From contig JAEYTI010000367.1 in assembly GCA_023434145.1 (NCBI GenBank), positions 1 to 19,237 of the forward strand: 19,237 nt of DNA. Direction: 5' to 3'. A model generated the notes under the pieces. It did no database searches. It was given only the letters and a program-made list of their open reading frames with translations, and was not told where the DNA came from. The stretch comes from Chloroflexota bacterium (GTDB taxonomy: Bacteria; Chloroflexota; Anaerolineae; Anaerolineales; Anaerolineaceae). Numbering within the stretch: the stretch's first letter is position 1; every line of letters begins with the position of its first letter. Shown here piece after piece: positions 14,152-19,237 of this stretch. Both the position numbers and the translations under genes were made by a program.

Positions 14152-14661
14152 ATGGAGTCAGACCAAGCGGATAATCAGGGTGATAGTCAGCCCCCCTTAG
14201 GGAGCATGCCTGAATTGTCCCAGTTCATTGAAAATATGGGGTTGCATTACGAGGCTTATGACGTACCGCGCATTGGCGGGCGCATCCTTGGCCTTCTGAT
14301 GATAACGCTCGAACCGATGACCTCGGAAGATATGTCGGAAGTCCTTCAGGTCAGCCGGAGCAGCATCTCGACGAATCTCCGAACGCTGCAAATGGCGGGC
14401 CTGGTGGAACAGGTCACCGTGCCTGGTGACCGGCGCGACTACTACATCTTTTCGGAAGAGGCCTGGATGCGCACCCTTGAGATGCGCATGGAGCAGGTGC
14501 TTTCGATGAAGGAAGCAGCCGAGGAAGGGATCGAGCGTTTGGAGGCAGGCCATCCCGCGCACCGCCGGATCAAAGAGATGCTGGCGTGGACGGCGATGGT
14601 ACAGGGCGCGTATGAACGTATGAGCCGCGAATGGCAATCCCGTCGGGAGGTGCCTGCATAA
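14152..14661 (+). CDS. GbsR/MarR-type winged-helix transcriptional regulator
   Basis: A 169-residue DNA-binding regulator. The ELSQFIENMGLHYEAYDVPRIGGRILGLLM start (20-50) is characteristic of the GbsR branch of the MarR superfamily. The winged helix-turn-helix follows: MTSEDMSEVLQVSRSSISTNLRTLQMAGLV (56-85) is the recognition region and VPGDRRDYYIF (90-100) is the wing. A C-terminal helical dimerisation/sensor part (MRTLEMRMEQVLSMKEAAEEG onward) completes it. The frame is open from an ATG at 14023 within the leader hairpin, but the ATG at 14152 has AAGGAG at good spacing. The operator-like dyad at 13956-13975 suggests autoregulation. It directly precedes an ABC exporter, and regulators of this type often control adjacent transporters. 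The effector is unknown. Confidence 0.88.
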   Translation: MESDQADNQGDSQPPLGSMPELSQFIENMGLHYEAYDVPRIGGRILGLLMITLEPMTSEDMSEVLQVSRSSISTNLRTLQMAGLVEQVTVPGDRRDYYIFSEEAWMRTLEMRMEQVLSMKEAAEEGIERLEAGHPAHRRIKEMLAWTAMVQGAYERMSREWQSRREVPA

Positions 14662-14665
14662 GGCT

Positions 14666-14746
14666 GCCGGTGTTCTGAATGCATCGGCCCCAGAGACGGT
14701 CTCATCCACCGGCTGGCACCTCACTACGGTCCAGCCGGTGTTTTTT
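14666..14746 (+). terminator. Intra-operonic terminator with a competing upstream segment (putative attenuator)
   Basis: The terminator stem pairs CACCGGCTGG (14707-14716) with CCAGCCGGTG (14731-14740), plus three inner pairs, and is followed by six T (14741-14746). It separates the regulator from the ABC genes. Only 28 nt remain before the next ATG, leaving no room for another promoter, so exporter expression needs read-through. The sequence GCCGGTGTT occurs twice, at 14666-14674 and at 14734-14742. The first copy could pair with CACCGGC (14707-14713) and prevent the terminator. The first copy begins 5 nt after the regulator stop, within reach of a terminating ribosome. Confidence 0.6.
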
Positions 14747-14774
14747 CACCGTCTGGTGTCTGGAGGAGGCCGAT

Positions 14775-15503
14775 ATGTTCTACATGGTAATCCGCACAGA
14801 AAACCTGACCAAGTACTACGGTCATCAGCTCGGGGTGAACGAATTAACCCTGGAAGTTGAGCCGGGGGAAGTGTTTGGCCTGCTGGGTGACGCCGGGGCA
14901 GGGAAGACCACCGCCATCCGGATGCTGCTGGATTTCGCGCGGCCCACGAGCGGTAGGGCGCTGGTGCTGGGGCGCGAAGTGCATCGCCACAGCCTGGAGA
15001 TCCGGCGTGAGGTGGGCTATCTGCCGGCAAACTTCTCATTGAGCGGCTATGCCACCGGAGAGGCCTGCTTGCGCACGCTTGCCAGCCTGCGCGGCAATGT
15101 CTCGTGGGATTACGTGGTGCAATTGAGTCGCTGCCTGGGCGTGGACCTGTACAAGAAATGCAGCCGCCTGACCTTGTGTGAGCAGCAAAAGCTTGGATTG
15201 GTGCAGGCGTTTATGCACAAGCCGGAGGTTCTGATCCTGGACGAGCCATCTCGGGCGCTGGATATGGAAAGCCAGCTTGCCTTGTTCCACCTGATCTCAG
15301 ACGTACGGCGCGAGGGGCGCTCCGTTTTTTATGCAACCCGCTCGCAGTACGAGGTAGAACGGATTTGTGATCGGGTCGGAATTCTCGATCAGGGGAGGCT
15401 GATAAAAGTGGAGCGCACGGTGCGGCTGCGCGGTCGAGCGGCGGCGAATGCGGCATTAGCTGCGCACAAGGTGGAAAATGGCATCGCGGCGCTTGCAATT
15501 TAG
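14775..15503 (+). CDS. ABC-2-type exporter ATP-binding protein with degenerate motifs
   Basis: A 242-residue ATPase subunit, cytoplasmic, paired with the membrane subunit whose start overlaps it by 26 nt. Walker A is GDAGAGKTT (38-46) and Walker B is VLILDEPSRALD (152-163), both intact. The signature motif, normally YSKGMKQKLGL-like in this family, is here LTLCEQQKLGL (132-142), with the central glycine replaced. The switch region reads FYATRSQYEVE (185-195), where the family usually has SSH, so the switch histidine is missing. ATP binding is likely, but hydrolysis may be slow or altered. The start at 14775 is supported by GGAGGAGG 5 nt upstream; the open frame further upstream runs through the terminator. 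Expression depends on read-through of 14707-14746. The substrate is unknown. Confidence 0.88.
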   Translation: MFYMVIRTENLTKYYGHQLGVNELTLEVEPGEVFGLLGDAGAGKTTAIRMLLDFARPTSGRALVLGREVHRHSLEIRREVGYLPANFSLSGYATGEACLRTLASLRGNVSWDYVVQLSRCLGVDLYKKCSRLTLCEQQKLGLVQAFMHKPEVLILDEPSRALDMESQLALFHLISDVRREGRSVFYATRSQYEVERICDRVGILDQGRLIKVERTVRLRGRAAANAALAAHKVENGIAALAI

Positions 15504-16251
15504 TGTCTTTTCGCACGCCTTTCGCGAGGCGCGCCGCCCGGCGCTGATCTGGTCGGCGGTGATGGCGGCTGCTGTGCTGCTGCTTCTGCTGGCGCACCCA
15601 TTGCTGCGTACGGCGCTGGCAGGTCCGCTGCCAGGATGGGCCGCACTGCTGCTTGGCGTTCCTGCCGTAGATTCCGGGCTGGAAAACCAGCGTGCCTGGT
15701 GGCTCACCGCGGCATTCAATTTGGTGCTGCCTGTGCTTATGATCCTCTATTCCGTTCGGCTCGGCAGCGTGCTGATGGCACGAGAGGAAGAGCGCGGATC
15801 ATTGGGATTTTTGCTGTCCACTCCGCTGCCGCGCAGCCTGCTGGTGCTGGAAATGTTCGCCGCGCTGCTCGTGCTGCTGCTGATCCCTACGATGGCGGTT
15901 TGGCTGGCTTGCACGCTAACCGGGTATTTTGATCCGCGGCTGGCGTTGGGCCTGTTCTTGCTGGGGCTGACGTTTGGTGCACCGGCGTTTGCCCTGGGAG
16001 CAGTAACTGGCAGGCAGATGATCAGCCAGAATATTGTGCTGGCGGTCGCGTTGCTTACCTTCTTGCTCGACCGGCTGGCAAAGAATTCTCCTGCGGAGGC
16101 TGTGCTCCGGTTGTTTTCACCTTTCTCTTATTATGGAACCATTCAGTTGGGCGGCGGGCTGGCAGCACCGGTACTGGTGCTGCTGGGTCTCTCACTGCTG
16201 GCTTTTGTGCTCGGGGGAATGATCTTCAATCATCGGGATTTACAGATATGA
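15478..16251 (+). CDS. ABC-2-type exporter membrane subunit
   Basis: A 257-residue permease with about six membrane helices: ALIWSAVMAAAVLLLLLAH (~23-41), AAFNLVLPVLMILYSVRLG (~78-96), LVLEMFAALLVLLLIPTMAVWLA (~122-144), LGLFLLGLTFGAPAFALGAV (~157-176), the IVLAVALLTFLLDRL region and a final VLVLLGLSLLAFVLGGMIF. Between helices 2 and 3 the stretch MAREEERGSLGFLLSTPLPRSLLV is the conserved ABC-2 coupling segment (E.E.GSL..LLS.P..R). The ATG at 15478 lies inside the ATPase gene and has AAGGTGG just upstream, so translation is coupled. With the ATPase it should form a 2+2 exporter in the cytoplasmic membrane. Substrate not assignable. Confidence 0.88.
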   Translation: MASRRLQFSVFSHAFREARRPALIWSAVMAAAVLLLLLAHPLLRTALAGPLPGWAALLLGVPAVDSGLENQRAWWLTAAFNLVLPVLMILYSVRLGSVLMAREEERGSLGFLLSTPLPRSLLVLEMFAALLVLLLIPTMAVWLACTLTGYFDPRLALGLFLLGLTFGAPAFALGAVTGRQMISQNIVLAVALLTFLLDRLAKNSPAEAVLRLFSPFSYYGTIQLGGGLAAPVLVLLGLSLLAFVLGGMIFNHRDLQI

Positions 16252-16282
16252 GATGCTGTGAGCGGATGTCTGAGAAGGCTTA

Positions 16283-16328
16283 TTTTGCGTTGCGCCACCC
16301 CCATATATGGAGGTGGCGCAACGCAAAA
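16283..16328. repeat. Long hairpin downstream of the exporter operon
   Basis: A 17-bp perfect stem (16283-16299 with 16312-16328, TTTTGCGTTGCGCCACC arm) continues, after one mismatch, into the self-complementary CCATATATGG. It lies 31 nt after the permease stop. No T-run follows on the plus strand, unlike the terminator 18 nt further on. It belongs to the window's set of unusually long intergenic hairpins. Confidence 0.8.
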
Positions 16329-16346
16329 ACACTTTCCCTAATAGGA

Positions 16347-16388
16347 AGGGGCTGTCCGAATGTTCTTATCGGACAGCCCCTCATTTTC
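16347..16388. terminator. Intrinsic terminator between the exporter and SWIM genes
   Basis: A 13-bp perfect stem (AGGGGCTGTCCGA 16347-16359 with 16369-16381) with a 9-nt loop runs into TCATTTTCTT on the plus strand, ending the regulator/exporter operon. In the other direction the tail is only moderately T-rich, but it may also serve the convergent SWIM gene. A further 9-bp dyad (CTTCGTTGG/CCAACGAAG, 16419-16448) follows. The rest of 16252-16487 shows no gene. Confidence 0.75.
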
Positions 16389-16487
16389 TTACTATTTCGT
16401 TGAATTTCTATTTTGAGCCTTCGTTGGGCATCGTGTGGGCCAACGAAGTTGCCCCGCATGACGATTCCAGCGAAGTACGATCAGTTT

Positions 16488-16730
16488 TTACCCAACCGGT
16501 GCTGCTTCAATCATTCCTTCAAGGATCATTTCAAGCGCCATGGTGTGGCTGCAGCGCCCACGCGTCTGGAAAAAGTCGCAGTCGCAGGTCCATTGTCCGT
16601 CATCGTACGTTACGGTATGCGGATTATTGGCTCCGTCAAACGTTACCGTGAAACTGCGAAAGTGAATGCGGTTCCGTTCTTCAGCGTAGCGTTTCGCCTT
16701 TTGGATCTTACCGATCATACCAGAATCCAT
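16488..16730 (-). CDS. Small SWIM zinc-finger protein
   Basis: An 80-residue protein with a C-terminal SWIM motif CxCx(n)CxH: WTCDCDFFQTRGRCSHTMALE (~47-67), with C49, C51, C59 and H61 as zinc ligands. The basic N-terminal half (KIQKAKRYAEERNRIHFRSF) leads into a beta-rich segment (VTFDGANNPHTVTYDDG). SWIM domains bind nucleic acid or proteins and usually occur in larger proteins (helicases, transposases). Stand-alone short versions like this exist in Chloroflexota, with no function I know of. The start at 16728-16730 has AAAGGAG 10 nt upstream; an internal ATG four codons later is possible. It is preceded on the minus strand by the GNAT gene's terminator, so it may have its own promoter, but I could not identify one. 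Confidence 0.85.
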   Translation of the reverse strand: MDSGMIGKIQKAKRYAEERNRIHFRSFTVTFDGANNPHTVTYDDGQWTCDCDFFQTRGRCSHTMALEMILEGMIEAAPVG

Positions 16731-16766
16731 GGTGAAGCTGCTCCTTTCAAAAAAAGTGGTGGTTGC

Positions 16767-16795
16767 AAAAAGGCACGCGTCACGACGCGTGCCTT
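16767..16795 (-). terminator. Intrinsic terminator of the GNAT gene
   Basis: On the minus strand AAGGCACGCGT pairs with ACGCGTGCCTT around a 4-nt loop and is followed by a continuous T-run (five T ending the stem and tail). It lies about 87 nt after the acetyltransferase stop and before the SWIM gene, separating the two transcripts. Confidence 0.8.
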
Positions 16796-16833
16796 GTTAT
16801 GTCAACCCAGGTTTTTAGCAAATACTCGCATTT

Positions 16834-16866
16834 GGGATATACACCTCTGTATGAAGAGTATATCCC
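16834..16866. repeat. Hairpin just after the GNAT stop
   Basis: GGGATATAC (16834-16842) pairs with GTATATCCC (16858-16866) across a 15-nt loop, with additional ACTCG/CGAGT complementarity outside a bulge. It lies 16 nt downstream of the acetyltransferase stop, ahead of the true terminator. It could protect the mRNA 3' end. No T-run is present. Confidence 0.55.
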
Positions 16867-16881
16867 GAGTCCCGAAAAGAG

Positions 16882-17343
16882 TCAACGCCTTTTTTCAAGC
16901 ACCAGTGCATCTTCGCCGCTGTTATAGTAGTTGTACCATGTGTCAACCATCTTGTAGCCGAACTTGAGATACAGATTGATCGCCGACTCATTGCTGCGGC
17001 GTACGCTCAACCGGATACGCGGCAGTACGAGTTCCTGTTCGCACTGAGCGAGCAGAGCCGAAGCGATGCCGTAGCGGCGGAATTCGGGCAGAACGCCCAG
17101 CGTGGCGATCCAGCCAACGCCCTCTTTCGGTCGCGGGTCACCGGCGACAAAGCCTACCATCTTGCCGCGCATCACCGCTTTCAACCGAACAATACCGGGT
17201 AGCGTTAGTACGGCGATGAAATCCCAAATAGGCCAGGAATCTTCGCCAAAGCAAATTTCTTCCAGCTTGCGCAGGTCGTTAAGATCGTGCCAGCTTGCGC
17301 GCACAATTTCGAATTCGGTGTTTTTGGCGGCTTGCCGGTTCAT
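16882..17343 (-). CDS. GNAT-family N-acetyltransferase (RimI-like)
   Basis: A 153-residue acetyl-CoA-dependent transferase. The N-terminal part (FEIVRASWHDLNDLRKLEEICFGEDSWP) is the usual GNAT alpha1-alpha2 segment. Motif A is LGVLPEFRRYGIASALL (~82-98), with the acetyl-CoA pyrophosphate loop R-R-Y-G-I-A. Motif B is IRLSVRRSNESAINLYLKFGYKMVDTWYNYY (~110-140), with the N..A..LY..FGF pattern typical of RimI-type enzymes. The C-terminus EDALVLEKRR resembles the RimI ending. The ATG at 17341-17343 has AAGGGG close upstream. The acceptor (ribosomal protein, other protein or small molecule) cannot be told from sequence. It is transcribed alone, with its own promoter-like region and terminator. Confidence 0.85.
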   Translation of the reverse strand: MNRQAAKNTEFEIVRASWHDLNDLRKLEEICFGEDSWPIWDFIAVLTLPGIVRLKAVMRGKMVGFVAGDPRPKEGVGWIATLGVLPEFRRYGIASALLAQCEQELVLPRIRLSVRRSNESAINLYLKFGYKMVDTWYNYYNSGEDALVLEKRR

Positions 17344-17349
17344 GCGCCC

Positions 17350-17378
17350 CTTATCTGATAAGCTACTTGTGCTGACAA
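17350..17378 (-). promoter_or_regulatory. Candidate GNAT promoter with an overlapping dyad
   Basis: On the minus strand TTGTCA (17373-17378) and GATAAG (17350-17355) are 17 bp apart, a moderate match. The -10 is half of a perfect 13-bp dyad, CTTATC-T-GATAAG (17350-17362), which could be an operator. The predicted start falls at or next to the ATG, so the leader would be almost absent. A start further upstream is possible. Confidence 0.35.
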
Positions 17379-17386
17379 GATAAATG

Positions 17387-17427
17387 GAGAGGGCGTCCAG
17401 ATGGCTTTGGCGGACGCCCCCTCTTTT
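17387..17427 (-). terminator. Terminator of the NfeD/slipin operon
   Basis: Arms 17387-17398 and 17412-17423 (GAGAGGGCGTCC) form an 11-of-12-bp stem. The one non-pair (17390/17420) becomes G-U in minus-strand RNA, favouring function for the slipin gene, whose stop lies about 31 nt upstream on that strand. The minus-strand tail is only moderately T-rich (CCATTTATC). On the plus strand CTCTTTT follows, but no plus-strand gene precedes it. Confidence 0.6.
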
Positions 17428-17454
17428 CGTTCTAACGTTCAGGCAGAGGTCCTG

Positions 17455-18387
17455 TTATGGCTGTTCGCTATCGATTTTCTGTTCCGTCTGGTTGCCAGCA
17501 TTGCGAGCGAAGCCGCCCATCAGGCTGGTGAATTCCATCGGGAAGATCCACTTGGTGGAGGGTGAATTCGCCATACTGCGAAGGGTGTCAAAATACTGCA
17601 GTGTGAGCGTCTTCTGATCGATGGTGTTTGCCACGGCGTAGATGCGCTCCAGCGCGTTGGCAAAGCCCTCTGCGCGCAGCAACTGCGACTGGCGCTCGCC
17701 TTCAGCACGCAGGATGGCAGCCTCTTTTTCGCCCTGAGCACGCAACACATTCGACTGGCGCTCACCATCGGCCACGTTGATCTCCGACTCGCGTCTACCG
17801 GTCGATTCTGTCACGACGGCGCGACGGATGCGCTCTGCGGACATCTGGCGGTTCATGGCATCCTGCACTTCGCGTGGCGGGATGATCTCACGGATTTCTA
17901 CGTTGGTGACCTTGACACCCCAGCGCCCGGTGACTTCGTCCAGGCGGGTGCGCAGGATGTTATTGATAGTCTCTCGTTCGGAGAGTACATCATCGAGCAG
18001 AATCCCGCCGATTACCGAGCGGAGGGTGGTGGTTGCCATACCTTGCGCAGCCAGTTCAAAGTTTCCCACCTGGATCACGCTGTCAGTTGGATTCAGCACT
18101 TTGTAGAACCAGATGAAATCGATGTCGATTGGTGCGTTATCCTTGGTAATAGATGTCTGGCGCGGGATTTCGCGCACCTGCTCGCGCAGATCGACCCGCA
18201 CGGCGCGGTCGACAATCGGGATCAGGATCACAACGCCAGGACCCTTCTCACCAATGCTGCGGCCCAGGCGAAAGACGACCAAACGCTGGTATTCTGGCAC
18301 AATGCGAATAGCATTGGACAGAAAGACAATGAGGACCAGAAATACTGCCCCGACCAGGCACAATATCGTTAGGGTGTTACCATCCAT
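17455..18387 (-). CDS. Slipin / SPFH-domain membrane protein (stomatin-like)
   Basis: A 310-residue membrane-anchored SPFH protein. One N-terminal helix (~8-28, ILCLVGAVFLVLIVFLSNA) is followed by the stomatin signature IVPEYQRLVVFRLGR, GPGVVILIPIVDRAVRVDLREQ, the SPFH core to ~190 (GVKVTNVEIREIIPPREVQDAMNRQMSAER) and an Ala/Glu/Arg-rich helical region (~195-260) with repeated RAxGExxxxxLRAEGE units that oligomerises. Slipins form rings or scaffolds in the membrane and are generally encoded next to an NfeD protein, as here (19-nt gap, NfeD first). The start is supported by GGAGG 6 nt upstream. The exact role (membrane organisation, protease regulation) is family knowledge, not visible here. 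Confidence 0.95.
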   Translation of the reverse strand: MDGNTLTILCLVGAVFLVLIVFLSNAIRIVPEYQRLVVFRLGRSIGEKGPGVVILIPIVDRAVRVDLREQVREIPRQTSITKDNAPIDIDFIWFYKVLNPTDSVIQVGNFELAAQGMATTTLRSVIGGILLDDVLSERETINNILRTRLDEVTGRWGVKVTNVEIREIIPPREVQDAMNRQMSAERIRRAVVTESTGRRESEINVADGERQSNVLRAQGEKEAAILRAEGERQSQLLRAEGFANALERIYAVANTIDQKTLTLQYFDTLRSMANSPSTKWIFPMEFTSLMGGFARNAGNQTEQKIDSEQP

Positions 18388-18406
18388 CGCATTCCTCCAT
18401 CTTGCT

Positions 18407-19009
18407 TCATTGATGCAGAACTTCCACTTCCAGCGCCAGCCCTTTGCGCCGCACGACGCGTATGGGGCTGCCCGCCGGTATGAACGATTTGCTCAGCGCG
18501 GTCCACTCTTCGCCGTTGACGTACACCGTGCCCTGCCCGCGGATATCACTGCTTGCCTGCCCAGACATGCCGATGAGCCGGTCAAGATCAAACACCGGAC
18601 GGGTGGTAACCGCTTCGATGCTCTTGGTTGTCAGCCACCATGTGCCGCCGATCGCCAGCGGGGCTAACAGCAGCACCAGCACCGGGCTTACAACCGGCAA
18701 CCAACTCTCGCCGCGGAAGAGGAAGGTGGATCCTATGACAAACGCCAGGGCTGCGGCAGCAATGAGGGGCGGGCGGGCGTTCCGTGGGGCACGCAGGGCT
18801 GCCACAAACGGCACAATCCCTACACCCATCAGGGCCAGCGCCCAAAGATTGATGTTGAGATTTACAATTTCGTACCCGGCAATGGCCAGCGCGAACAATG
18901 CCACAATCTCGAGTACACCCGTGCCCGGTGAGAATAGGGCCAGCACCGCGGTTAAAAAACCAAGGATCAACAAAACATACGCAACGTTGGGATCGATCAG
19001 CACATTCAT
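18407..19009 (-). CDS. NfeD-family membrane protein
   Basis: A 200-residue NfeD protein of the short type without the serine-protease domain. Membrane helices span about 8-30, 33-50, 54-72, 80-98 and 103-127, followed by a C-terminal soluble OB-like domain (~135-200): LIGMSGQASSDIRGQGTVYVNGEEWTALS, then GSPIRVVRRKGLALEVEVL. The 'G..G.a...l.p.G.v.v.G..w.A.s' pattern is diagnostic. It precedes the slipin gene by 19 nt, the conserved NfeD-slipin pair in which the OB domain is thought to bind the SPFH partner. The ATG at 19007-19009 has GAGGT upstream on the minus strand. It is the first gene of its operon, since a terminator lies behind it at 19114-19150. Confidence 0.92.
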   Translation of the reverse strand: MNVLIDPNVAYVLLILGFLTAVLALFSPGTGVLEIVALFALAIAGYEIVNLNINLWALALMGVGIVPFVAALRAPRNARPPLIAAAALAFVIGSTFLFRGESWLPVVSPVLVLLLAPLAIGGTWWLTTKSIEAVTTRPVFDLDRLIGMSGQASSDIRGQGTVYVNGEEWTALSKSFIPAGSPIRVVRRKGLALEVEVLHQ

Positions 19010-19044
19010 GTTGAACTACCTCACAAGGAAACCCACCTGCTTTC

Positions 19045-19078
19045 ATTATACACTGAACCCGCGCAGAGAACCGCGCGG
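19045..19078 (-). promoter_or_regulatory. Candidate promoter of the NfeD/slipin operon
   Basis: A consensus -10, TATAAT (minus strand, 19045-19050), would give a ~28-nt leader ending in GAGGT. No -35 match is seen at 17 bp. Instead a GC-rich dyad (CCGCGC 19059-19064 / GCGCGG 19073-19078) occupies that place and could bind an activator or repressor. Confidence 0.45.
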
Positions 19079-19113
19079 CGGGGCCAGTTGTATACATTTT
19101 TGATGCAGAAAAC

Positions 19114-19150
19114 GTTCAGGCAACATGATTTTGTATCACGTCGCCTGAAC
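19114..19150 (-). terminator. Terminator of an off-window minus-strand gene
   Basis: Arms 19114-19129 and 19135-19150 (GTTCAGGC at the base) make a 16-bp stem around a 5-nt loop. Two positions (19122/19142 and 19125/19139) are A-C on the plus strand but G-U in minus-strand RNA, so only the minus transcript pairs fully. GTTTTC follows on that strand. A minus-strand gene should therefore lie beyond the right end of the contig. Confidence 0.65.
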
Positions 19151-19171
19151 ACTTAGAATCTATCCCAGAAT

Positions 19172-19237
19172 TATTTTTTGTGTTTGTGGTGGGGGGGGGG
19201 GGGGGGGGCCCCCCACACAAAAAAAAAAATTTTTTTT
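19172..19237. other. Contig-end low-complexity sequence, probably artefactual
   Basis: The last bases are homopolymers: G18 (19191-19208), C6, then ACAC, A11 (19219-19229) and T8 to the end. The blocks are roughly self-complementary (a TGTTTGTGGTGGG-like arm facing a CCCCCCACACAAA-like arm), as if reads folded back. It is unlikely to be faithful genomic sequence. Confidence 0.75.

Noticed and set aside
17434..19122. A 12-nt direct repeat AACGTTCAGGCA at 17434-17445 and 19111-19122
   Set aside because: In a 19-kb window several 12-mers are expected to occur twice by chance, and the contexts differ (one in a terminator, the other just downstream of the slipin stop).

Overview
The window looks like a bacterial chromosomal contig from the Chloroflexota, probably an Anaerolineae-like lineage. 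That is inferred from gene content and style: a B-box zinc-finger membrane protein beside nadK and recN, an NAD synthetase split from its CN-hydrolase partner, a small SWIM zinc-finger protein, a HicB-DinB fusion, and a MacB-type ABC operon that carries a CARDB protein. No 16S rRNA or other phylogenetic marker is present, so the assignment is tentative. I found no tRNA, rRNA, CRISPR array, insertion sequence or phage gene. GC content is moderately high in genes and lower in the gaps.

Layout. (1) 205-3371, minus strand: nadK, a zinc-finger membrane protein and recN, with a consensus promoter at 3431-3459 and a terminator after recN. (2) 3695-5725, plus strand: an ABC-F ATPase, separated from nadK by a gap holding two long perfect palindromes. 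(3) 5776-8283, minus strand: an Lgt-like membrane protein, a CN-hydrolase and nadE. The last two overlap and together look like a split glutamine-dependent NAD+ synthetase. (4) 8389-12856, minus strand: a Yip1-like membrane protein, a LolD/MacB-type ATPase, a secreted CARDB protein and an FtsX/MacB-type permease. (5) 13195-13896, plus strand: a HicB-like/DinB fusion. (6) 13922-16251, plus strand: a GbsR/MarR-type regulator with a consensus promoter, an operator-like dyad and a 33-bp hairpin in its leader. After it come an intra-operonic terminator and an ABC-2 exporter whose ATPase has a degenerate signature motif and no switch histidine. (7) 16488-17343, minus strand: a SWIM zinc-finger protein and a GNAT acetyltransferase. 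(8) 17455-19009, minus strand: the classic NfeD/slipin (SPFH) membrane pair.

Two features stand out. First, the intergenic gaps repeatedly carry long, perfect or nearly perfect hairpins (12-33 bp arms, often only 1-3 nt between arms). They are unrelated in sequence, mostly lack a U-tract, and sit between divergent genes, between convergent genes and in a 5' leader, so ordinary termination does not explain them all. Second, the regulator/exporter operon at 13922-16251 carries a direct repeat (GCCGGTGTT) that competes for one segment of an intrinsic terminator. This suggests translation-coupled attenuation between the regulator and its transporter.

The last ~50 bases (G18, C6, A11, T8) look like an assembly artefact at the contig end, perhaps where assembly failed at another hairpin.
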